A stretch of 5,478 bases of DNA from CAZDSS01 sp964508185 (lineage in GTDB: Bacteria; Pseudomonadota; Alphaproteobacteria; Sphingomonadales; Govanellaceae), in the NCBI GenBank assembly GCA_964508185.1, contig CAZDSS010000146.1, positions 1 to 5,478 of the forward strand. Reading direction: 5' to 3'. Shown here one piece after another: positions 1 through 4,883 of the stretch. Under the pieces are notes generated by a model. The model did no database searches, was not told where the DNA came from, and saw nothing but the letters and a program-made list of their open reading frames with translations. The position numbers and the translations under genes are program-made. How positions within the stretch are numbered: the first letter of the stretch is position 1; each line of letters starts with the position of its first letter.

Positions 1-59
1 TTGAACCCCCGACACGCGGATTATGATTCCGCTGCTCTAACCAACTGAGCTACTCCGCC
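1..59 (-). tRNA. Elongator tRNA-Met (CAU), 3' end cut by window edge
   Basis: Read on the minus strand, the sequence folds as a tRNA. The 5' acceptor strand is GGCGGAG (59-53) followed by TA. A 4-bp D stem GCTC/GAGC closes a 9-nt loop AGTTGGTTA. The anticodon stem GCGGA/TCCGC (32-28 with 20-16) closes the loop ATCATAA. The anticodon CAU is at 25-23, then the variable loop GTGTC, the T-stem strand GGGGG, and the start of the T loop TTCAA at position 1. The 3' half of the T arm, the acceptor 3' strand and CCA lie outside the window. CAU could also belong to initiator tRNA-Met or to the lysidine-modified tRNA-Ile2. The A-U-rich loop flanks and the GCGGA stem match elongator Met of proteobacteria as I know it, and the three-G-C-pair anticodon stem of initiators is absent. 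Confidence 0.9.
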
Positions 60-73
60 CCGGTACGGCGCCG

Positions 74-90
74 CGAGGCTGACGGCCTCG
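74..90 (-). other. Hairpin in the tRNA-Met precursor leader
   Basis: CGAGGC (74-79) and GCCTCG (85-90) are a perfect 6-bp inverted repeat with a 5-nt loop, lying between the predicted tRNA promoter and the mature 5' end. Neither strand has a T run after it, so it is not a convincing intrinsic terminator. It may be part of the precursor removed by RNase P, or chance in GC-rich DNA. Confidence 0.35.
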
Positions 91-101
91 GGAGACCTGC
101 G

Positions 102-130
102 ATATAGGGCCGGAAGGGGTGTCCTGTCAA
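102..130 (-). promoter_or_regulatory. Sigma-70-type promoter of the tRNA-Met gene
   Basis: On the minus strand TTGACA (130-125) is a perfect -35 box. It is followed by a 17-nt spacer and CTATAT (107-102) as the -10 box. The predicted start is near position 95, giving a leader of about 36 nt before the tRNA 5' end at 59. The -35 box overlaps the mnmA stop codon (129-127), so the tRNA promoter begins inside the end of the upstream gene. Both boxes are seen directly; the activity is inferred. Confidence 0.75.
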
Positions 131-1317
131 GCGTTCTGCGCCTGCCAGTCGCGCTCGGACCGGGTCGAACGGATCCAGCCGCCGCCGAGGACGCGGGAGC
201 CCCGGTAGAACACCGCCGCCTGGCCCGGCGAGACGCCGGTTTCGGCCTCATCCAGCACGATCCGGGCGGTGTCATTGGCCCCCATGAAGAGCCGCGCCGG
301 CACGGGCGGCCGGGTCGAGCGCACGCGCGCCTCGATCGCAAGTCCTTCGGCGGGAATCGGTGCGTCGGTCAGGAGATTGAGCTCGTTGACGGCGATTTCC
401 TTGACGAGGAGCGCGGCGCGCGGGCCCACCACCACCTGCCGCCGTTCGGGGTCGAGCCGCACCACATAGAGGGGGTCTCCCGTGCCGCCGATTCCGATAC
501 CCCGGCGCTGGCCGATGGTGAAATGGATGATGCCCTTGTGCGTGCCGAGCCTGTTGCCGTCGAGATCGACGATATCCCCCGGCTCCGCGGCGCCGGGGCG
601 AAGGCGTTCGATGACGCTCACATACTTGCCTTCGGGGACGAAGCAGATGTCCTGGCTGTCGGGCTTGTCGGCGACGAGCAGCCCGTGGCGTTCCGCAAGG
701 CGGCGGGTTTCCGTCTTGGTGATATCGCCCAGGGGGAAGCGCAGGAAATCAAGCTGTTCGGCGGTGGTCGCGAACAGGAAGTAGCTCTGGTCCCGGGCGA
801 GGTCCTCGCCGCGATGAAGTTCGGGGCCATGGGGCCCCATGATGCGGCGCACGTAATGCCCGGTCGCAAGGCAATCGGCCCCAAGGTCACGGGCGGTATC
901 CAGCAGGTCCCGGAACTTGACCGTCTGGTTGCAGCGGACACAGGGGATGGGCGTTTCGCCGCGGATATAGCTGTCGGCGAATTCCTCGATCACCGACTGG
1001 CGGAAGCGGCTTTCATAATCGAGCACGTAATGGGGAATGCCGATCGCCTCGGCCACCCGGCGGGCGTCGTGAATGTCCTGCCCGGCGCAGCAGGCGCCCT
1101 TCTTCTGCACCGCCGCCCCATGGTCGTAGAGCTGGAGCGTGATGCCGACGACGTCATAGCCCTGGTCCTTGAGAAGGGCGGCCGTCACCGAGCTGTCGAC
1201 GCCGCCGGACATGGCGACGACGACGCGGATGTCCTGAGGCGCCGCGCGAAAGCCCAGGGAATTGACGCCGTCAGGCGCCCCCTTCATTGCGTCCATATGT
1301 CCGGCATGGCTCGTCAT
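127..1317 (-). CDS. mnmA: tRNA-specific 2-thiouridylase MnmA
   Basis: MnmA is the cytoplasmic enzyme that adenylates and thiolates U34 of tRNA-Lys, -Glu and -Gln, taking sulfur from a persulfide relay. The 396-residue frame shows the full family layout. The ATP-binding PP-loop SGGVDSS is at residues 37-43. RCNQTVKF carries the first catalytic Cys (C129). TGHYVRR is at 152-158 and DQSYFL at 176-181. SQDICFVPEG carries the second catalytic Cys (C225). GQRRGIGIGG (269-278) opens the central and C-terminal beta-barrel part that contacts tRNA, and SPGQAAVFY is at 363-371. Both cysteines are present, so the enzyme looks active. The end is certain but the start is not. M1 (1317), M8 (1296) and M11 (1287) are all in frame and none has a strong ribosome site. 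The predicted -10 box lies only 6 bp before M1, which favours M8 or M11 unless the mRNA is leaderless. It sits between flgL and the tRNA on the same strand. Confidence 0.96.
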   Translation of the reverse strand: MTSHAGHMDAMKGAPDGVNSLGFRAAPQDIRVVVAMSGGVDSSVTAALLKDQGYDVVGITLQLYDHGAAVQKKGACCAGQDIHDARRVAEAIGIPHYVLDYESRFRQSVIEEFADSYIRGETPIPCVRCNQTVKFRDLLDTARDLGADCLATGHYVRRIMGPHGPELHRGEDLARDQSYFLFATTAEQLDFLRFPLGDITKTETRRLAERHGLLVADKPDSQDICFVPEGKYVSVIERLRPGAAEPGDIVDLDGNRLGTHKGIIHFTIGQRRGIGIGGTGDPLYVVRLDPERRQVVVGPRAALLVKEIAVNELNLLTDAPIPAEGLAIEARVRSTRPPVPARLFMGANDTARIVLDEAETGVSPGQAAVFYRGSRVLGGGWIRSTRSERDWQAQNA

Positions 1318-1323
1318 GGCGCG

Positions 1324-1351
1324 AATATAGGCCTTTCGCGCCGAATCGCAA
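1324..1351 (-). promoter_or_regulatory. Probable sigma-70-type promoter of mnmA
   Basis: On the minus strand TTGCGA (1351-1346, 4 of 6 to consensus) is followed by a 16-nt spacer and TATATT (1329-1324, 5 of 6). The predicted start falls at about 1317, essentially on the first possible ATG of mnmA. It lies in the 59-bp gap between flgL and mnmA and would let mnmA be expressed apart from the flagellar operon. Confidence 0.55.
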
Positions 1352-1352
1352 G

Positions 1353-1371
1353 GCAGGGGACCAGGCCCCGC
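1353..1371 (-). terminator. Weak hairpin after flgL, possible terminator
   Basis: GGGG (1356-1359) pairs with CCCC (1366-1369) around a 6-nt loop. A further GC/GC pair can form if A1355 bulges. It begins 5 bp past the flgL stop, where a terminator would be expected, but no T run follows on the minus strand. It also lies just upstream of the mnmA -35 box. It could equally be chance in GC-rich DNA. Confidence 0.22.
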
Positions 1372-1376
1372 GCCTT

Positions 1377-2300
1377 TTACAGGAAGTTGACGAGGCTCAG
1401 CCTGCTCAGGGTGCTGATGACGCTGAAGGACGCCTGCAGGGACATCTGGTCCATGTTGAGCCGGGTGATGGCCTCGGCCACGTTCACGTCCTCGATGTCG
1501 CTGACGAAGATCTCGAGGAATGTCGCGCTCTTGTCCAGTTCCTCGGTCACCGCCTCCACCCGGTTCTGGCGCAGACCGTTCTCGGCGATGAGCGTCTGCA
1601 CCTTGTCGAGAGCGGCGGTGAGGTTCGGGATCTCGCTGGTAAGGAAGGCGCGCTGGGCGGGGTCGAGATTGCCTTCGAGCGGCCCGCCGGCACCGGCGTG
1701 GAAATCGGCGATGTTGCGGATGCTGGTGAGCAGATCCTGGGCGACCTCGCTCGCGACCACGCCGTAGGTGAGCTCCACATTGTCGTTGAGCTTGGCGGAC
1801 AGACGCATCTGGTCATTGTTGAAAAGGTCGGCGACGGAGGCCGCCGCCATCAGGTCGGCGAGGCCCGAGCCCGAGACCGGCTTCACGTCGGTCCTGGACC
1901 CGGCGAACAGATAGACGCCGCCGATATTGGTGTTCAGCGCGTTCATGATGATGCTCGCCGCCTGCTCAAGCGTCTCGTCGAAAGCGATCACCTTGCCCTG
2001 CCCCACCGCCTCGGTCAGCGCCAGCTTCAGGTCCTCGGCCGCCTTGTGCACGGTCTCGAGCTGCAGCTCGGTGGAATCGAGCCGCTGCCCGATCTCCCGG
2101 GCGGTGGCGATATAGCCCTGGGTCCGTGTCAGCAGGGACTTGGCCCCGAGCAGGGTCTGGGTCTCCCGCGCCATGCCGCGGAATTCCGTGGTCTTCTTCC
2201 CCGTATTGATCTGCTGCTGGGTCGCATAGAGGCGCGACTGGCTGTCGAGCAGCCCCTGAAGCATGGCGCTGTGGTGGCCGAAGCTGGATACGCGGCTCAT
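1377..2300 (-). CDS. flgL: Flagellar hook-associated protein 3 (HAP3)
   Basis: FlgL is exported through the flagellar type III apparatus and forms the second ring of the hook-filament junction, between FlgK and flagellin. The 307-residue protein has the flagellin-like plan: an N-terminal helical region (about 1-135), a short variable middle (about 136-215) and a C-terminal helical region (about 220-307). The N-terminal region contains ATQQQINTGKK (26-36), the typical start of the D0/D1 coiled coil, and the turn GGVYLFAGSR (127-136). The C-terminal region ends AEAITRLNMDQ...LSRLSLVNFL. Flagellins share both ends, but they would have a longer middle and end differently, and the position right after flgK supports FlgL. 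The start at 2300 is fixed by a strong ribosome site 7 nt upstream. It is the second gene of the flgKL operon, 35 bp after flgK, and ends with TAA 59 bp before mnmA. Confidence 0.93.
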   Translation of the reverse strand: MSRVSSFGHHSAMLQGLLDSQSRLYATQQQINTGKKTTEFRGMARETQTLLGAKSLLTRTQGYIATAREIGQRLDSTELQLETVHKAAEDLKLALTEAVGQGKVIAFDETLEQAASIIMNALNTNIGGVYLFAGSRTDVKPVSGSGLADLMAAASVADLFNNDQMRLSAKLNDNVELTYGVVASEVAQDLLTSIRNIADFHAGAGGPLEGNLDPAQRAFLTSEIPNLTAALDKVQTLIAENGLRQNRVEAVTEELDKSATFLEIFVSDIEDVNVAEAITRLNMDQMSLQASFSVISTLSRLSLVNFL

Positions 2301-2307
2301 GCTGTCA

Positions 2308-2314
2308 CTCCTTT
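2308..2314 (-). promoter_or_regulatory. Strong ribosome binding site of flgL
   Basis: AAAGGAG on the minus strand sits 7 nt before the flgL ATG, inside the 35-bp gap after flgK. It is the strongest Shine-Dalgarno in the window. It decides the flgL start and implies efficient independent re-initiation on the flgKL mRNA. Confidence 0.85.
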
Positions 2315-2335
2315 CCCTTCACTGCGCCCGCCCGG

Positions 2336-4453
2336 TCATACGAGACCGAGCAGCGCGTCATACATCTCGCGCACGGTGGTGATGATGCGGGTCGCGGCAT
2401 TGTAGGAATTCTGGAACACGATCATGTTGGACAGCTCCTCGTCCAGATTGACGCCGGACACGTCGTTGCGGCGGGTCTCGACCTCGGTCGCAAGGGCGAC
2501 GGTGTCCGCCTGCCGGGTGGTGGCCTGGGCGGCGCGCAGGCCGAAATTGCCGAGGATCGCGGCGCTGTACTGGGCGAGCGTCCCCTTCATGGCCGAAAGC
2601 TCGCCCACCGCATCGAAGGACAGGATCTGAAGCTCCAGCTCCTGCCAGGCGCGGGCGCCGTCGTTGTTGCCGCTGCTCAATGCCGTCTGGCCGATCCCTG
2701 CATTGAAATCCGCCTTGCCGAGGGCGAGACGCTGCGGCGCGTTGGCGACCGCATCCCGCACCTTGAGCCCGCTCGCCTGGTCGGCGAGGAAGCGCTCGCC
2801 GAGGCCGAAGATGCGCGAGAAGCCGAGCCCCGTGTCGCCGCGCGCGGTGGTGTCCGACTTCACATGGAGCTTGACGTCCTCCATGCCGGCTTTCGGCGTC
2901 ACCGACAGGCTGCCGTCGGCATTCATGGCGAAATTCATGTAGATGCCGAGGCCCGCGGGGTCATTGAGCTCGGCCAGGATGTCGTTGAAGTCGCCCGCCG
3001 GAATGGTGACGGTGACCGAGCGGATCACGCGGTTGTTCGCGCCCACCACGTCGAAGCTGATGGTGCTGCCCGGCGTGAAGCCGTGGGCGTCCGTGCCCTT
3101 GAAGCCGGTGCTGAAATGGGACGGCACCTTGGCTTCAAGAAGGTCGTTCATGCCGAAGAAATGGGAGAAGCCCCGGCCGCCGCGGTTGGAGGGATTGGCG
3201 GGATCGTCGACGATCATCACGCCATTGCCCGCGCCCGCCGCGGCGAAGGACATGCGCCCGTTGGCGAACGTCACGGTGCCCGCGCCGCCGAGCCCCGCAT
3301 TGATCATGGCCACCACGTCGTTGATGGTGGCGCCGGGAGGCAAGGCGTCGAAATCGATGGTGACCGACTGCACCACGTTGCCGGTCGAATCCGTCACCTT
3401 GAAGGCGGTGCGGCCGGAGAAGCCGTGAAGATCGGTGCCCACCAGCCCCGTATTGATGCCGGAAAGGCTAGCAGGCGGCGGGAAGGCGCTGGACGCGTTG
3501 TGAATGGCGTTCAGCTGGTCCATGACCGTGCCGCCGAGGCGGCCGAGCTGCGCCGCCATTTCGGGCAGCACCCGGTCGCGCATCTCGATGAGCCCCTTGA
3601 TCTCGCCGCCGAGCAGGGCGCCGTCGAGGATCGGGCCGTCGGTCGAGACGTTCCCCGTGGTCGGATCCACGGAATGGAGGGTGATCGGGGGGAAGTTCGT
3701 CTCCGCGGTCGCAGAGCCGGGACTGTTGTATTGCAGCAGATAGCGCGCCCCGCCGAGAAGCACGGTGCCGTCGCCCGTCGTGATATGGATTGCCCCGTTG
3801 CCCTGATCATGGACGCGGATGTCCACGAGCTCCGCAAGCTCCCGCACCGCCTGGGCGCGCTGTTCCTCGAGCGCGCCCGTGGGATTGCCGAGGACGGTCT
3901 CGCGGGTGATCAGGGGATTGAGCGAGTCGATCCGCTCCAGCAGGCGGTTGATGGTGGTGACCCGCTCGGCGATCTGGTTGCTGGCATCCGCTCGCAGGCG
4001 CTGCAGCTCGTCGGTGATGCGGGAGATTTCGCTGGCGAAGTCCTGCACCCCCGCCAGAAGATCCTGGCGCAGCACCTGCTTGCTCGGATCGTTGGCCGCG
4101 GCCGCCGCCTTCTGGAACAGGGTATCGAGCCTGCCGGAAAGGGACGTGCTGCTGTCCGGGCGGCCGAGCAGGGCCTGCACGCGGTCATGAAACTGGCGCT
4201 CCACCGTGTAGCGGCGCGCCTGGCCGAGGCTGCTGTGGAAGGATTCTTCAAGAAAGGTGTCGATGACCCGCTGCACGTCGGCGATCTTCACGCCGCCGCC
4301 AAGGCCGCTGTTCACCACCGCCTCCTGATGCACCACCGAGCGGGCATAGCCGGGCGTGTTCACGTTGGTGATGTTGCTCGTCGTGACGCGAAGGGCGCTC
4401 TGGCTGGTGAAGAGCCCCGTCAAGGCCGTGTTCATGATGGCGGAAAGCGACAT
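2336..4453 (-). CDS. flgK: Flagellar hook-associated protein 1 (HAP1)
   Basis: FlgK is an exported axial protein that forms the first junction ring on the hook tip. At 705 residues it is clearly longer than the enteric protein (about 547). The N-terminus MSLSAIMNTALTGL and SNITNVNTPGYAR (26-38) form the rod/hook-type N-terminal motif. Residues about 80-325 are the helical D1 part. Residues about 336-557 are two tandem copies of an inserted beta-type domain. The C-terminus (about 665-705, SGVNLDEELSNMIVFQNSYNAATRII) is the conserved axial C-terminal motif. The frame is open upstream to 4558, but those 35 extra codons do not resemble the family. The start at 4453 is chosen because it gives the conserved N-terminus and has AAGGA 8 nt before it. 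It is the main gene of the leftward operon, followed by flgL, with a sigma-54 promoter upstream. Confidence 0.96.
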   Translation of the reverse strand: MSLSAIMNTALTGLFTSQSALRVTTSNITNVNTPGYARSVVHQEAVVNSGLGGGVKIADVQRVIDTFLEESFHSSLGQARRYTVERQFHDRVQALLGRPDSSTSLSGRLDTLFQKAAAAANDPSKQVLRQDLLAGVQDFASEISRITDELQRLRADASNQIAERVTTINRLLERIDSLNPLITRETVLGNPTGALEEQRAQAVRELAELVDIRVHDQGNGAIHITTGDGTVLLGGARYLLQYNSPGSATAETNFPPITLHSVDPTTGNVSTDGPILDGALLGGEIKGLIEMRDRVLPEMAAQLGRLGGTVMDQLNAIHNASSAFPPPASLSGINTGLVGTDLHGFSGRTAFKVTDSTGNVVQSVTIDFDALPPGATINDVVAMINAGLGGAGTVTFANGRMSFAAAGAGNGVMIVDDPANPSNRGGRGFSHFFGMNDLLEAKVPSHFSTGFKGTDAHGFTPGSTISFDVVGANNRVIRSVTVTIPAGDFNDILAELNDPAGLGIYMNFAMNADGSLSVTPKAGMEDVKLHVKSDTTARGDTGLGFSRIFGLGERFLADQASGLKVRDAVANAPQRLALGKADFNAGIGQTALSSGNNDGARAWQELELQILSFDAVGELSAMKGTLAQYSAAILGNFGLRAAQATTRQADTVALATEVETRRNDVSGVNLDEELSNMIVFQNSYNAATRIITTVREMYDALLGLV
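2783..3109 (-). repeat. FlgK internal domain, copy 2 (protein-level repeat)
   Basis: These codons give FlgK residues about 449-557. Landmarks are GTDAHGF (453-459), VIRSVTVTI (476-484) and GFSRIFGLGERFLA (544-557), matching copy 1 in order and spacing. Together the two copies account for most of the extra length of this FlgK over short homologues. In assembled junctions such variable insertions lie on the outer surface, so this pair probably forms a two-lobed surface projection. Confidence 0.8.
3131..3448 (-). repeat. FlgK internal domain, copy 1 (protein-level repeat)
   Basis: These codons give FlgK residues about 336-441. The copy opens with GTDLHGF (339-345), continues with an alternating beta-like stretch ending VVQSVTIDF (360-368), and closes with GFSHFFGMNDLLEA (428-441). 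The same landmarks recur in the same order in copy 2, offset by 114-116 residues. The similarity is at protein level, so the duplication is old. Confidence 0.8.
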
Positions 4454-4461
4454 GGATCGGA

Positions 4462-4466
4462 TCCTT
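4462..4466 (-). promoter_or_regulatory. Ribosome binding site of flgK
   Basis: AAGGA on the minus strand lies 8 nt before the ATG at 4453. It picks this start over the longer open frame, and lies in the 22-bp gap after the small upstream frame. Confidence 0.75.
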
Positions 4467-4475
4467 ATCTTGAAG

Positions 4476-4628
4476 TCACGAACGGCAATTCTTGCCGCCG
4501 GTCCCCCGTGCGAGCGATAGAGACGCAATGACGGCGGCAGGATTTGCCCGCCCGCCAATGCCGGACGGCAGCAGCAGGCCCGCGGCGATACCGCGCGGAT
4601 TTCCGCTCATTTCCTGCATTTGCGCCAT
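4476..4628 (-). CDS. Possible 50-residue protein encoded before flgK
   Basis: An open frame of 50 codons runs from ATG at 4628 to TGA at 4476. The product starts MAQMQEMSGNPRGIAAG, is rich in Gly, Ala, Leu and Ser, has one Cys near the end, and finishes GGKNCRS. I do not recognise it, and it shows no clear signal peptide or membrane segment. In its favour: it lies wholly between the leftward sigma-54 promoter (start about 4670) and flgK; AAGGG lies 10 nt before its ATG; and its stop is 22 bp before flgK, a typical operon gap holding only the flgK ribosome site. Against it: codon third positions are less GC-biased (about 70% by hand count) than in the flanking genes, and the frame is short enough to arise by chance. 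It could be a small flagellar export protein, a translated leader, or untranslated sequence. Confidence 0.35.
   Translation of the reverse strand: MAQMQEMSGNPRGIAAGLLLPSGIGGRANPAAVIASLSLARGTGGKNCRS
4483..4497 (-). promoter_or_regulatory. Perfect inverted repeat just before the flgK ribosome site
   Basis: CGGCAA and TTGCCG form a perfect 6-bp inverted repeat with a 3-nt centre. In the flgK mRNA it would make a short hairpin with a GAA loop, 16 nt before the flgK Shine-Dalgarno and overlapping the last codons of the small upstream frame. As DNA its half-sites match those of the element at 4742-4756 in opposite order, so it could instead be a protein-binding site. The symmetry is seen; either role is inferred. 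Confidence 0.4.
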
Positions 4629-4680
4629 GGCGCCCTGTCCCTTCTCGTCACGTGGGATCGATTGTCCTCGGCCCCTTCAT

Positions 4681-4697
4681 TGCAAGAGCGGGGCCAG
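4681..4697 (-). promoter_or_regulatory. Sigma-54 (-24/-12) promoter of the flgKL operon
   Basis: On the minus strand CTGGC at 4697-4693 is followed by TTGCA at 4685-4681. The GG and GC dinucleotides are exactly 10 nt apart, as sigma-54 holoenzyme requires. Eight bases of C-TGGC-N7-TTGC match the family consensus; the A and G after TGGC are replaced by C. The predicted start is near 4670, which is 41 nt before the small open frame and about 216 nt before flgK. Sigma-54 control of late hook genes is known in several alphaproteobacteria. Confidence 0.75.
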
Positions 4698-4733
4698 TTT
4701 CAGGAAGGGCCCTCGAGGGGGCCAAGTCTGCCT

Positions 4734-4764
4734 GGCACAAATTGCCGTCGCGGCAAATTTCGCC
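4734..4764. promoter_or_regulatory. Candidate shared activator (ftr-like) site
   Basis: Two 13-bp elements, GGCACAAATTGCC (4734-4746) and GGCAAATTTCGCC (4752-4764), match at 10 of 13 positions when one is inverted. Their inner halves form the imperfect palindrome TTGCCG-TCG-CGGCAA (4742-4756). They are AT-cored islands in GC-rich DNA, about 85-115 bp upstream of the rightward start and 65-95 bp upstream of the leftward one. That is the range where sigma-54 enhancer sites lie. By analogy with Caulobacter ftr sites, which I recall as CGGC plus A-rich elements, a FlbD-type activator may bind here and serve both operons. No activator gene is in the window. Confidence 0.45.
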
Positions 4765-4821
4765 CGGGCCCGCCGGCACGCGGATCGGGCCGAAAGCCGC
4801 CGATTTCCTTGCATTTCCCGT

Positions 4822-4838
4822 TTGGCCCGCAGCTTGCA
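4822..4838 (+). promoter_or_regulatory. Sigma-54 (-24/-12) promoter of the rightward operon (fliK)
   Basis: TTGGCCCG (4822-4829), 4 nt, then TTGCA (4834-4838) matches the consensus TTGGCACG-N4-TTGCA at all fixed positions but one. GG (4824-4825) and GC (4836-4837) are exactly 10 nt apart. The predicted start near 4849 gives a leader of about 35 nt to the ATG at 4884. This is the better of the two divergent sigma-54 promoters. Confidence 0.85.
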
Positions 4839-4883
4839 AATGAGCGAGCGAACGGCTTTGGCAACACAACCGGGGCGCAGCCC

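Noticed and set aside
523..1767. Long plus-strand frame of 414 codons opposite mnmA and flgL
   Set aside because: It spans the antisense of two clearly conserved genes and the gap between them and resembles no family. Long antisense frames are expected in GC-rich coding DNA.
1287..2405. Plus-strand frame of 372 codons opposite flgL
   Set aside because: Antisense shadow of flgL and the flgK end. Composition is biased to Gly, His, Arg and Glu, as reversed GC-rich codons give, and there is no recognisable motif.
2864..4531. Plus-strand frame of 555 codons opposite flgK
   Set aside because: His-, Arg-, Ala- and Gly-rich antisense shadow. The minus strand encodes both conserved FlgK ends and the duplicated domain.
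4454..4558. N-terminal extension of FlgK to the ATG at 4558
   Set aside because: The 35 extra residues do not look like FlgK. The start at 4453 gives the conserved N-terminus and has a ribosome site.
4733..4745. TGGCAC...TTGC as a third sigma-54 promoter
   Set aside because: The GG-to-GC spacing is 8 nt, not the required 10.
4775..4790. GGCACG near 4775 as a -24 element
   Set aside because: No GC lies 10 nt downstream; that position reads GG.
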